Positions 33,307 to 41,443 of a stretch of 51,275 nt of DNA are shown here, piece after piece. Within the stretch, counting starts at the first letter, position 1, and each line of letters opens with the position of its first letter. The stretch covers positions 1 to 51,275 of the forward strand of contig JBDTNQ010000016.1 of NCBI GenBank assembly GCA_039933635.1, written 5' to 3'. The translations under genes and the position numbers were made by a program. Origin of the DNA: JBDTNQ01 sp039933635. Its GTDB lineage: Bacteria; Acidobacteriota; Vicinamibacteria; Vicinamibacterales; SCN-69-37. The notes below the pieces were generated by a model that worked only from the letters and a program-made list of their open reading frames with translations, made no database searches and was not told the origin of the DNA.

Positions 33307-34143
33307 GTGACGTACGTCCTCACCTGGATGCTGACAGGAATACTCGTGGGCTGGATTGTGCGCGTCGCCATGAAGACGCGAGGCGACTTCGGCCTCATTG
33401 GCGATCTCACGATGGGATCACTGGGCGCCATCGTCGGCGGTTGGATCTTCCGGCACGCTGGAATGTCGGCGCCCTCCGGCTTCGTCGGGCCGACCGCGGT
33501 CGCTATTGTCGGCGCCATGCTGACGCTGGGCGCCTTGCGGCTGCTGCGCAGCGCGATGCTCGCGGCGGGGCTGCAGCCGGGCGCCAGCGCCGCACCGAAC
33601 GTCATCGATCTCGAGGGACAGATCGCCCGATTGGGCGACATCGAGCGCCGGGCGCTGTCGGGCATTCTGAGGCGGAAGCCCACGACACCCGATCCGAACC
33701 GGTCGTTCGACGCGCAAATGACGTTCGGCGAACGCATCTCGGATCGCGTCGCGGCGTTCGGCGGGTCCTGGACCTTCATCAGCATCTTTCTCCTGGCCAT
33801 GGCCGTCTGGATGGCGGTGAATCAGGAGAGCGAGCGGGCCTTCGACCCGTATCCATTCATCCTGCTGAACCTGATGCTGTCGTGCGTGGCGGCCCTGCAG
33901 GCCCCGATCATCATGATGAGTCAGAACCGCCAGGCGGCCAAAGACCGGTCCGACGCACGACTCGACTACGAAGTCAATGTGCGCGCGGAGCTGCAGATCA
34001 CCGCGCTTCATGAGAAACTTGATCTCGCACGCGATCGCGAGTGGGCGCACCTGGCTCGGGTGATCGAGGACCATCAGGTCCTTCTCGCCCGGATCGAGCG
34101 GAAGCTCGACAGCTTTGCCCCTGGTGACGCGTCGCGCGAATAG
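33307..34143 (+). CDS. Fusion of a GlsB/YeaQ-like membrane domain with a DUF1003 protein
   Basis: A 278-residue membrane protein. The first ~75 residues resemble the GlsB/YeaQ/YmgE small membrane family (GILVGWIVRVAMKTRGDFG, LTMGSLGAIVGGWIF), with three hydrophobic helices. After a linker, the DUF1003 domain follows (FGERISDRVAAFGGSWTFI, YPFILLNLMLSCVAALQAPIIMM split in two, SQNRQAAKDRSDARLDYEVN and a C-terminal helix). DUF1003 is a known but uncharacterised family; the N-terminal fusion is unusual. A ribosome site (AGGAGG) stands before GTG 33307. It lies 104 bases after the symporter gene. The function is unknown. Confidence 0.78.
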   Translation: MTYVLTWMLTGILVGWIVRVAMKTRGDFGLIGDLTMGSLGAIVGGWIFRHAGMSAPSGFVGPTAVAIVGAMLTLGALRLLRSAMLAAGLQPGASAAPNVIDLEGQIARLGDIERRALSGILRRKPTTPDPNRSFDAQMTFGERISDRVAAFGGSWTFISIFLLAMAVWMAVNQESERAFDPYPFILLNLMLSCVAALQAPIIMMSQNRQAAKDRSDARLDYEVNVRAELQITALHEKLDLARDREWAHLARVIEDHQVLLARIERKLDSFAPGDASRE

Positions 34144-34168
34144 GTGTGCCGTTCGTCCCGAGAAATCC

Positions 34169-35014
34169 ATGCGACCTGTTGTCGTCGGTCTGCTGTTCGG
34201 CGTCATGTGGTTCGGGCTCGGACCAGAAGTGGCGCCCGCGCGCGCGCAACTCGCGGCCACGGCTGGGGGCCCGGTCGTCCATCCCGCTGTGCCGTCCATC
34301 GAGAGCGCGCAGCGCCTGTTCTACATCGGTGAGTACGAAGAAGCCGCCGCGGCGGCATTGCAGCTGCGTGAGGCGGCGCCCGACGACCTCTCGACCTACG
34401 AGCTCCGTACCTCCGCGCTGCACTTCCTCATCAAGCGTCAACTCGGAGACGCGAAGGACCGCGCCGCGGCGCTCAAGGCCTGCACGGCGTGTCCCGCGCT
34501 CCTCGCCACGATGAAACAGGACGTCACACGCGGCCAGGAGCTCGCGCGTGCGCGATTGAAGGTTCAGCCGCGTGATGTCACCGCGCTCTTCTTTCTCGGC
34601 AAAATCGATCTGAACCACGTGTGGCTGTATCTCGGAACGCTGGGACAGCGGACCGGCTGGGGCGAGTACTGGGAAGCCCGCCGCTCGCTCGACAGCGCAC
34701 TGGCCATCGAGCCCGCGCATGTCAGGGCCGGGGTCGCACGCGCCTGGATCGACTACATCGTCGACACGCGCGTGCCCCGCGGCTTGCGCTGGGTGCTCGG
34801 CGGGGGCAACAAGAAGGGCGCGCTCAAGACCATGCGGAGCGCCGCCGTGGCCAACACGGACTTCTACTCGCGCACCGAGGCGGGCTTCGGGCTCTGGGAA
34901 ATGCTCGGCCGGGAAGCGCAGGACGCCGAAGCCGTCACCGTCGCGGAGCGGCTCGCCGTGGACTTCCCCGAGAACAAAGAGATCACCCGCTTCCTGAAGG
35001 CCCGCGGACACTAG
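34169..35014 (+). CDS. Secreted TPR-like protein
   Basis: A 281-residue exported protein: signal peptide (VVVGLLFGVMWFGLGPEVAPA), then helical repeats resembling degenerate TPRs (AQRLFYIGEYEEAAAAALQL, DVTALFFLGKIDLNHVWLYL, RRSLDSALAIEPAHVRAGVA). Two Cys in KACTACPALL near residue 110 could form a disulfide or bind metal. The family is not recognised. ATG 34169 is chosen to give the signal peptide. Its last 32 bases overlap the end of the histidine kinase gene on the other strand, so the pair is convergent and antisense at the ends. Confidence 0.7.
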   Translation: MRPVVVGLLFGVMWFGLGPEVAPARAQLAATAGGPVVHPAVPSIESAQRLFYIGEYEEAAAAALQLREAAPDDLSTYELRTSALHFLIKRQLGDAKDRAAALKACTACPALLATMKQDVTRGQELARARLKVQPRDVTALFFLGKIDLNHVWLYLGTLGQRTGWGEYWEARRSLDSALAIEPAHVRAGVARAWIDYIVDTRVPRGLRWVLGGGNKKGALKTMRSAAVANTDFYSRTEAGFGLWEMLGREAQDAEAVTVAERLAVDFPENKEITRFLKARGH

Positions 35015-36410
35015 GCAGACGAATCTCGAACGTCGCCCCGCCGGGTTCGGCCGGCGGCAGGAGGCGAATCGAACCGCCCGCCCGCTCGGCCAGCGTTCGC
35101 GCCATTGACAGGCCAAGCCCGCTGCCGTCGAATCCGCGCGCGCGCGCATCACGGCCTCGAAAGAATCGATCGAAGATGCGTGGCGCATCGTCCGGACTCA
35201 CGCCCGAGCCGCTGTCCGCCACGCGGACGACCGCGACCGGCACAGCCGAGGTGGTTTCCGTCACGGCGACGGCCACCGAAATCCTTCCTCCCTCTGGCGT
35301 GTATTTCACGGCGTTGTCGAGGACGGCCCGCATCAACCGCACGAGCGATCGCTCATGTCCGAACACGGGCACCGGCTCCGGCGGCTGATCGACTCGAATG
35401 CACACGTGCTTCCCGTCCGCCACGGGCCTGATCCCGGCCACCACCACGGCGACGACGTCACGAATGTCCTGTTGACCGGCGCCGGCATCGTCGACACCGG
35501 CGTCGGCGCGCGCGAGCCGCAGCAGATCGTCGACCAGGGTCGACATGCGACCCGCCTCCGCGGCCACCTCGACGAGCGCCTGCCGGTACTGCTCGGGGTC
35601 GCGCTCGCGATCGATGGCGAGTTCCGCCGTCGTTCGAATCAGCGCGACCGGCGTGCGCAACTCGTGCGACGCGTCGGACGTGAATCGCACGATGTTGGCG
35701 ACGGCCTGTTCGAGGCGCGCCAGCATGGCATTGAACGTCACGACGAGGCGCCGCAACTCGTCGTCGATCGCGGGCACGACGAGACGCCGATCGAGATGCT
35801 CCACCGTAATCGCCTCAGCCGCGCGCCGAATCTCCTCGACTGGTGCAAGGGCCTGGCGGCTGATGATGTACACGCCGAGACCCGCAACCACCAGCACGGC
35901 GGGCGCGAGGATCATCAGAAGGACGCCGAACTGGTGCACCGCCACCTGGAGAGCGGCGGTTGGCACGGCCAGCGTCACGCGATAGATTCGACCATCGACG
36001 TCGACTCCGCCATCGACGACGCGTAACTGACGATCACCGCGGGTCCACGTGCGAAACGACGGGCGCGCGTCATGAGACCGTGGCGCCGCATCGAGTTCGT
36101 CCCACCAGGGCACGCTCGGACGCAACAGGACCTGGCCCGCGGGATCGATCACCTCAATCAGCGACTCGCCGCTCGTCAATTCGCCATACTCGCGGAACTC
36201 GTCGAGCACCTCCTGCGGATTCGTCTCCGCTTTCATGCCGTCGATGAAGTGGTGCAGACCCGTGAGACGCGCGGCCAAGTCACGATCGGCCGCGTCCGTC
36301 ACCGTCCGCGACATCAACCACCATCCGCCACCCGCCAGGGTCGCGACGACGAAGACCAGCACGAGCACGTACCAGCTCGTCACGCGCGCGCGCCACGACT
36401 GCAGCCTCAT
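34983..36410 (-). CDS. Sensor histidine kinase (OmpR-type partner)
   Basis: A 475-residue membrane kinase with an N-terminal helix (VLVLVFVVATLAGGGWWLM), a periplasmic domain of about 120 residues, and a second helix (VLLMILAPAVLVVAGLGVYI). The HAMP-like linker is followed by HisKA with His-249 in SDASHELRTPVALI. The HATPase has an N box (VLDNAVKYTPEGG) and G2 box (FDGSGLGLSMA). ATG 36410 overlaps the stop of the response regulator gene by 4 bases, so the two are one operon. The closing strand FEIRLPSV extends past the end of the convergent TPR gene. The signal is unknown. Confidence 0.93.
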   Translation of the reverse strand: MRLQSWRARVTSWYVLVLVFVVATLAGGGWWLMSRTVTDAADRDLAARLTGLHHFIDGMKAETNPQEVLDEFREYGELTSGESLIEVIDPAGQVLLRPSVPWWDELDAAPRSHDARPSFRTWTRGDRQLRVVDGGVDVDGRIYRVTLAVPTAALQVAVHQFGVLLMILAPAVLVVAGLGVYIISRQALAPVEEIRRAAEAITVEHLDRRLVVPAIDDELRRLVVTFNAMLARLEQAVANIVRFTSDASHELRTPVALIRTTAELAIDRERDPEQYRQALVEVAAEAGRMSTLVDDLLRLARADAGVDDAGAGQQDIRDVVAVVVAGIRPVADGKHVCIRVDQPPEPVPVFGHERSLVRLMRAVLDNAVKYTPEGGRISVAVAVTETTSAVPVAVVRVADSGSGVSPDDAPRIFDRFFRGRDARARGFDGSGLGLSMARTLAERAGGSIRLLPPAEPGGATFEIRLPSVRGPSGSG

Positions 36411-37087
36411 TCCTCGGCCTCCTCGCGGAGGCAGTAGCCCACGCCGCGGATGGTGTGGATCACGCGGGTGCGGCCGCCGTCGTCGAGTTTGTGTCGCAGG
36501 GACTTGACGAACGCGTCAAGCGTGTTGCTCTCGACCTCGCGGCGTCCCGTGCCCATGAGCTCGAGGAGCGCGTGCCGCGTCACCACGCGGCCCGCGTTCC
36601 GGATGAGCCGCTCGAGCAGCAGATACTCGGTGCGCGTCAGGGAGACGGGCGCGCCGCCCCGCGTCACGACGTGCGCCGCGTTATCGAGGACGATATCGGC
36701 GACGCGGTGAACGTTGGCGGCCGTGGACGGACGCCGCCGCCCGAGCGCGCGCAGCCGCGCCAGCAACACGGGGAACGCAAACGGCTTGACGAGGTAGTCG
36801 TCCGCGCCGGCGTCGAGTCCTTCGGCAATGTCGTCCGGCGAATCGCGCGCGGTGAGCAGCAGAATCGGCGTCAGGTCGCCGCGTCGACGCACAGCCCCGA
36901 CGAGATCGAGCGCGCTGCCATCCGGCAGCATCACGTCCATCACCGCGACGTCGAATGCGTGCGTCGCCAGTGCGTCTCGGGCCTGCACCAGGCTGCCGGC
37001 CGTTTCGACCGCATGCGCGTGCTCGCTCAGTCCACGGCGCACGAGCGCCCGCATGCGGGGATCGTCCTCAACGAGCAAGATGCGCAC
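36407..37087 (-). CDS. OmpR-family response regulator
   Basis: A 226-residue regulator. The receiver shows acidic EDD at 7-9, phospho-acceptor Asp-51 in VAVMDVMLPDGS, Thr in ILLLTARDSPD and Lys in DDYLVKPFAF. The C-terminal winged helix shows LTRTEYLLLERLIRNAGRVV, the recognition helix region NTLDAFVKSLRHKL and the wing TVRGVGYCLRE-like HTIRGVGYCL. Start is GTG 37087. It is encoded with the adjacent kinase and could also act on the divergent regulator or other distant genes. Confidence 0.95.
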   Translation of the reverse strand: MRILLVEDDPRMRALVRRGLSEHAHAVETAGSLVQARDALATHAFDVAVMDVMLPDGSALDLVGAVRRRGDLTPILLLTARDSPDDIAEGLDAGADDYLVKPFAFPVLLARLRALGRRRPSTAANVHRVADIVLDNAAHVVTRGGAPVSLTRTEYLLLERLIRNAGRVVTRHALLELMGTGRREVESNTLDAFVKSLRHKLDDGGRTRVIHTIRGVGYCLREEAEE

Positions 37088-37344
37088 GGGCCATTCTTGC
37101 GCATCCCGTGGAGCGGGACGCCCGGCGTCACAAAAGAATCACGACGCGCTGATCCAGGCGGGCCGGTGCGCCTGGGACCGGCACTCTCCACGCCGGTCAC
37201 CCCTGCCCATTCCTGAACGTGACGGCTCCTCCGCCGACGAATTTGACGGTTCTCAACCTGTCAGACACCACGGAGTGGTTCCGGACACAATTTTTTGCCC
37301 CGCAGGGTCCAGATCGGCCCGGATGGGTGCTCCAGTCCGATACA

Positions 37345-38643
37345 ATGCCGTCGGCGTCATACTCCCTGGTGCCCCCAGAACACGTGACTTCACCCACTCG
37401 CACACAACCATCGAGCCGCCACCGGCTCCTCGAAACGTCGGCTGATCTCTTCTGGACCCGCGGCTATCGCGCCACGACGACGCGACAGATTGCCGCAGTG
37501 CTCGGGCTCCAGCAGGCCTCGCTGTATCACCACGTGTCCAGCAAGGAAGATTTGCTGTTCGAGATCTGCCGTGCCTCGCTGGCGGAACTGCTGAACGCCG
37601 CCGAGACGAGCGTCAACGGCGTCAGCGATCCGCTCGAGCGGCTGAAGCACCTCGTCCGCGCGGCCCTGAGCACCCAGCTCCAGAATCAGAAGACGCACGC
37701 GACGATGGCCTTCGAGCTGCGTTCGGTGTCGCCCGCCCGGCAGGTCGAGCTCGTGGCGGTCTTCGACCGCTACCGTGAGCTGTCCCGCCGCGTCATCGCG
37801 GAGGCGCAATCGGCTGGTGCGTTGCGCGACGACATCGACCCGCGCTACTTCGCGTTGTCGTTGTGGAACATCATGTCGTGGGTACTGCTGTGGTACCGCC
37901 CTGACGGCACGTTCACACGCGATGCGCTCGCCGGTCACATCCTCGACCTGTGGCTCAACGGTGTCACCACCGATCGCGCCGCGGCCTGGTCGCTGTGTCC
38001 GGTCAACACGGAACCCGACGTGGCTCCGGGCGCCGTGCACGACGACGACGGCGTCGATGGCTCCACGCGCACGGCGGATCGTGTACTGGACGTCGCGGCG
38101 GCGCTGTTCCGCACCAAGGGCTACGACGCCTCAACGGCGCGCGAAATCGCGTCCGTGCTCGGTATCCAGAAAGCGTCGCTCTATCACCACACCCGCGGCA
38201 AGGGACACCTGCTCTACCAAATCTGCACCGACTCGCTCGTCGACATCCGCCGAGACGCTGAATCGGCCATCGCGGAAACGACGACGCCGCTCGATCGGAT
38301 GCGACGGCTGGCGGTCGCGCACGTGACGAGCCTCCTGCACCACCAGGATCAGCACGCGACGTCGCTGCTCGAACTGCGCGCCCTGTCCGGTGAGGAGCGC
38401 GAGACTGTCGCCGCCTTGCGCGAAGCGCATGAGCAGGTCGTACGCGGGGCCATCGACGAGGGCCGTCGCGCGGGCGTCGTCCGGACCGATCTGCCGGTCG
38501 GCATGCTCGCCCTGCACCTCTTCAGCCTGACGAACCGCTCCATGTTGTGGTTCAGGCGCGAAGGCCCTCTATCCCCGGAACGGCTGGCCGACCTGTTCGC
38601 CGCGATGTATCTCGTGGGGATTGCCGCCAAGCCCGCGGCATAG
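37345..38643 (+). CDS. Tandem TetR-family regulator (two TetR proteins fused)
   Basis: A 432-residue protein with two complete TetR units. The first helix-turn-helix is LLETSADLFWTRGYRATTTRQIAAVLGLQQASLYHHV..KEDLLFEI; the second is VLDVAAALFRTKGYDASTAREIASVLGIQKASLYHHT..KGHLLYQI (each shown in parts). Each is followed by a helical ligand-binding domain ending with a similar SLWNIMSWVLLWYR or LFSLTNRSMLWFRRE helix. Gene duplication in place is the likely origin. It would bind DNA as a pseudo-dimer. The start could be ATG 37345 or GTG 37384, neither with a strong ribosome site. It lies just before the NIPSNAP-to-hydrolase block and probably controls it. Confidence 0.88.
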   Translation: MPSASYSLVPPEHVTSPTRTQPSSRHRLLETSADLFWTRGYRATTTRQIAAVLGLQQASLYHHVSSKEDLLFEICRASLAELLNAAETSVNGVSDPLERLKHLVRAALSTQLQNQKTHATMAFELRSVSPARQVELVAVFDRYRELSRRVIAEAQSAGALRDDIDPRYFALSLWNIMSWVLLWYRPDGTFTRDALAGHILDLWLNGVTTDRAAAWSLCPVNTEPDVAPGAVHDDDGVDGSTRTADRVLDVAAALFRTKGYDASTAREIASVLGIQKASLYHHTRGKGHLLYQICTDSLVDIRRDAESAIAETTTPLDRMRRLAVAHVTSLLHHQDQHATSLLELRALSGEERETVAALREAHEQVVRGAIDEGRRAGVVRTDLPVGMLALHLFSLTNRSMLWFRREGPLSPERLADLFAAMYLVGIAAKPAA

Positions 38644-38773
38644 CAGCAACGCCATCGGACACTCGACCCGGCGCGGGCCGCGCCCGGCGATACCCGGATC
38701 GCCTCATCCACCTACGCCCTCCGCGCCCAAACGGCCCGCGACAATGGTCTAACCTCTTGATTTGATGCGACAT

Positions 38774-38793
38774 CCGGCCGAGCTATCGGCCGG
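38774..38793. promoter_or_regulatory. 20-base palindrome, candidate TetR operator
   Basis: Perfect 8-base arms (38774-38781, CCGGCCGA, and 38786-38793, TCGGCCGG) around GCTA, followed 6 bases later by a TATACT-like -10 (38801-38806). Position and size fit a TetR-type operator between the regulator gene and the NIPSNAP gene. It could also form a weak hairpin. Confidence 0.45.
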
Positions 38794-38839
38794 CTGGCGA
38801 TATACTTGCCGGGTTTCCATTCCCAGGAGGACGCCCGCT

Positions 38840-39283
38840 ATGGCATTTCGCAATTGGCTCGTACTGTCCGCTGTCACGCTCGCGTTTGCCGGCGGGTATG
38901 TCGCTCGCGGCAGAATGCAGCCGATCGCCGTGGTTCACGCGTCGGCCGCCGACCGTGTCTTCGAGATGCGGACCTACACCGCATCGGCCGGCAAATTCGA
39001 AAACGTGAAGACGCGTTTTCGCGACCACACGATCCGCATCTTCAATCGCCACGGGATGGAGAGCATCGGGTACTGGACGCCCGCTGATGCCCCGGGTGCC
39101 GGCACGACGCTCGTGTACATCATCGCGCACGCGAGCCGCGAACAGGCCGTCAAGAACTGGGCCGCGTTCAACGCCGATCCGGAATGGGTGAAGGTGCGGG
39201 CGGACTCGAACGTCGACGGCAACATCGTCGCGAAGGCCGAATCCGTGTTCCTCAACCCGGTCGATTTTTCACCCATCAAGTAG
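38840..39283 (+). CDS. NIPSNAP-family protein with N-terminal membrane segment
   Basis: A 147-residue protein with an N-terminal hydrophobic segment (WLVLSAVTLAFAGGYVARG, signal or anchor) and one NIPSNAP domain: VFEMRTYTASAGKFENVKTRFRDHTIRIF in parts, GMESIGYWTPADAPGAG, TLVYIIAHASREQAVKNWAAF and the C-terminal LNPVDFSP. The ferredoxin-like fold is known, but the role in bacteria is not. A strong ribosome site (CAGGAGG) precedes ATG 38840. It ends 9 bases before the SDR gene, so they form one operon. Confidence 0.88.
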   Translation: MAFRNWLVLSAVTLAFAGGYVARGRMQPIAVVHASAADRVFEMRTYTASAGKFENVKTRFRDHTIRIFNRHGMESIGYWTPADAPGAGTTLVYIIAHASREQAVKNWAAFNADPEWVKVRADSNVDGNIVAKAESVFLNPVDFSPIK

Positions 39284-39292
39284 CCAGGTCCC

Positions 39293-40072
39293 ATGTCACA
39301 TACGCACGTACTCGACAGCTTCAAACTCACCGGTAAGGTCGCGCTCGTGACCGGCGGCGCGCGCGGGCTCGGCAAGACGATGGCCCTCGCCCTGGCGGAG
39401 GCCGGCGCCGACGTCGCGCTGGCCGCGCGCACGGTCGGTCCCCTCGAGGAAACGGCGGCGGAAGTCGCCGCGGCCACCGGCCGTCGCGTCAAGGCGTTCG
39501 CGGCGGACGTCACGAGCCTGGCCGATGTCACGCGCCTCGCCGCTGAGGTGCCGGCCGCGCTCGGCCCGATCGACATCCTGATCAACAACGCGGGCAACAA
39601 CATCCGCGGATCGGTGCAGGAGCTGAGCGAGGCGGACTGGGACTCGGTGCTCGACACGAATCTCAAGGGCCCGTTTCTGTGCTCGCGCGCGATCGGACCG
39701 GAGATGGTGAAGCGCGGCTGGGGCCGCGTCATCAACCTCGGATCGATCCTCTCGTTCATCGCGCTGCCAGGGCGCGCCCCGTACGCCTCGGCCAAAGCCG
39801 GCGTGACCGCGCTCACGAAAGTGCTGGCGCTGGAGTGGGCGGGATCGGGCGTGACCGTGAACGCGATCTGCCCCGGCCCGTTCGGCACCGAGATGAACCG
39901 GCCGCTTTTGAACGACCCGGTCAAGTACCAGGAGTTCGTCCGCAACATCCCGATGGGCCGCTGGGGTGAACTCGACGAGCTCGCATCGCTCGTGGTGTAT
40001 CTCGCATCACCGGGGTCCTCGTTCGTCACCGGATCATCCATCCTGATCGACGGCGGCTGGACGGCGCGCTGA
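39293..40072 (+). CDS. SDR-family NAD(P)-dependent oxidoreductase
   Basis: A 259-residue classical short-chain dehydrogenase. The Rossmann start VALVTGGARGLGKTMA binds the cofactor, NNAGNN is the structural motif, Ser in NLGSILSF and Tyr-164/Lys-168 in YASAK are catalytic, and the C-terminus ends SSILIDGGWTAR. The form resembles 3-oxoacyl-ACP reductase, gluconate 5-dehydrogenase and glucose 1-dehydrogenase groups, so it would oxidise a secondary alcohol. In this operon it probably prepares the keto substrate for the following lyase. Confidence 0.93.
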   Translation: MSHTHVLDSFKLTGKVALVTGGARGLGKTMALALAEAGADVALAARTVGPLEETAAEVAAATGRRVKAFAADVTSLADVTRLAAEVPAALGPIDILINNAGNNIRGSVQELSEADWDSVLDTNLKGPFLCSRAIGPEMVKRGWGRVINLGSILSFIALPGRAPYASAKAGVTALTKVLALEWAGSGVTVNAICPGPFGTEMNRPLLNDPVKYQEFVRNIPMGRWGELDELASLVVYLASPGSSFVTGSSILIDGGWTAR

Positions 40073-40097
40073 CGCGCATCCGGGCAGCGTTGCAAGA

Positions 40098-40119
40098 TTC
40101 GACGTTCTAGTTCGACGTT
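40098..40119. promoter_or_regulatory. Direct repeat upstream of the DRE-TIM lyase gene
   Basis: TTCGACGTT occurs at 40098-40106 and again at 40111-40119, 13 bases apart, just before the strong ribosome site (TTGGAGG) of the lyase gene. It could be a regulator or RNA-structure site. Confidence 0.3.
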
Positions 40120-40141
40120 TCAGCGGTTTTGGAGGCACGAG

Positions 40142-41368
40142 ATGGATCCCTGGAAGACAAAGAAGTGGTTTACGAGTCCGTGGAACTGGCTGCCGGAAGT
40201 CCGCAAGCCGATGAACTTCCCGAAGAAGATCAAGATTCACGACGTCACGCTGCGTGACGGCGAGCAGCAGACGAAGGTCGTCTTCCGCCGCGAAGAGAAG
40301 GTGGCCATCGCGAAGAAGCTCGCCGCCATGGGCGTGCACCGCATCGAAGCCGGCATGCCCGCGGTGTCGCCGCAGGATCGCGCGGCCATTTCGGATATCG
40401 CCGCGCTCGGCTTGAAGTCCGAGATCTTCTCGTTCGCGCGCTGCGTCGTCGCCGACATCAAGGCCGCGAAGGAATGCGGCGCGACCGGCGTCATCGTCGA
40501 GATTCCGTCGAGCGACCACATCATCAAGAACGCGTACGGCTGGACCGTGGACCGCGCGATGAAGTCGTCGATTGACGCGACGCTGGCCGCCAAGGAACTG
40601 GGCCTGTACACGGTCTTCTTCACCATTGACTCGACGCGGACCGAAGTGAGCCGATTGATGGACATCGCGCTGCAGGTGGCGTCCGAAGGCCACATGGATG
40701 CGTACACCATCGCGGACAGCTTCGGGGGTGTCGGGCCGGAAGCGGTCTACCACGTGGTGAAGCAGGTCGTGAAAAAGCTCAAGAAGCCGGTGGAGATCCA
40801 CTGCCACATGGACTACAGCCTCGGCGTCGCCAACACGATCGCGGCGTTGCAGGCGGGCGCGTCGGTGGCGCAGGTCACGATCACGGGTCTCGGTGAACGC
40901 GCCGGCAACGTCCCGCTCGAAGACACGGTCCTGGCGCTGAAGACGATGTACGGCGTGGACCTGGGCATCAAGACGGAGCTCTTCTGCGAAACGTCGAAGT
41001 TCGTGCTCGACCTCGCGCGGGTCACGATTCCTGGAAACCGGCCGATCGTCGGCGACCTCCTCTATCAGATCGAGTCGGGCATCGTCGCCGGCTTCTTCCG
41101 CAAGGCGCGCGAGAAGCACCCGCTCGAGTACGTGCCGTTCTCGCCGGAACTGGTCGGCCAGAAGCCGGTCGGGATCGTCATCGGCAAGAACAGCGGCCTG
41201 CCGTCCGTGCAGGAGTGGTGCGAGAAGATGAAGATCAATCTCTCGGAAGAACAGATGATGGCGATGATTCCCCTGATCAAGGAGAAATCCTTCGCCAAGA
41301 AGGATCTGCTCACCGAGGACGAGTTCCGGAAGATCGTGGACAAGGTTCAGAACCGCAAAGCGAGCTGA
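40142..41368 (+). CDS. DRE-TIM metallolyase (HMG-CoA lyase / isopropylmalate synthase-like)
   Basis: A 408-residue enzyme of the DRE-TIM superfamily, which makes or breaks C-C bonds beside a CoA thioester using a divalent metal. HDVTLRDGEQQ at residues 33-43 carries the D-R-E signature, and HCHMDYSLGVANT at about 220 carries the two metal His. GLGERAGNVPLEDTVLAL is the conserved G-E-R-x-G-N motif of synthases. A C-terminal ~100-residue helical extension follows, and there is no LeuA allosteric domain. Isopropylmalate-, homocitrate- or citramalate-synthase, or lyase activity are all possible; the Ptb and kinase neighbours favour a catabolic lyase releasing an acyl-CoA. Confidence 0.88.
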   Translation: MDPWKTKKWFTSPWNWLPEVRKPMNFPKKIKIHDVTLRDGEQQTKVVFRREEKVAIAKKLAAMGVHRIEAGMPAVSPQDRAAISDIAALGLKSEIFSFARCVVADIKAAKECGATGVIVEIPSSDHIIKNAYGWTVDRAMKSSIDATLAAKELGLYTVFFTIDSTRTEVSRLMDIALQVASEGHMDAYTIADSFGGVGPEAVYHVVKQVVKKLKKPVEIHCHMDYSLGVANTIAALQAGASVAQVTITGLGERAGNVPLEDTVLALKTMYGVDLGIKTELFCETSKFVLDLARVTIPGNRPIVGDLLYQIESGIVAGFFRKAREKHPLEYVPFSPELVGQKPVGIVIGKNSGLPSVQEWCEKMKINLSEEQMMAMIPLIKEKSFAKKDLLTEDEFRKIVDKVQNRKAS

Positions 41369-41389
41369 CGCGCGTTCGTTCGCACTCTC

Positions 41390-41419
41390 GAGGCGCGGCC
41401 CGCTCCCGGGCCGCGCCTC
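41390..41419. terminator. Strong GC stem-loop between lyase and phosphate acyltransferase genes
   Basis: Perfect 13-base arms (41390-41402 and 41407-41419) with a 4-base loop stand in the 75-base gap after the lyase gene. There is no T-run, so it may act as an mRNA end, processing or stabilising structure rather than a full terminator. Confidence 0.5.
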
Positions 41420-41443
41420 TCGCCGTTACGGAGATTCCCAGAC

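Noticed and set aside
37341..37346. TACAAT as a -10 box before the TetR fusion
   Set aside because: No -35-like hexamer stands 16-18 bases upstream, and it overlaps the chosen ATG.
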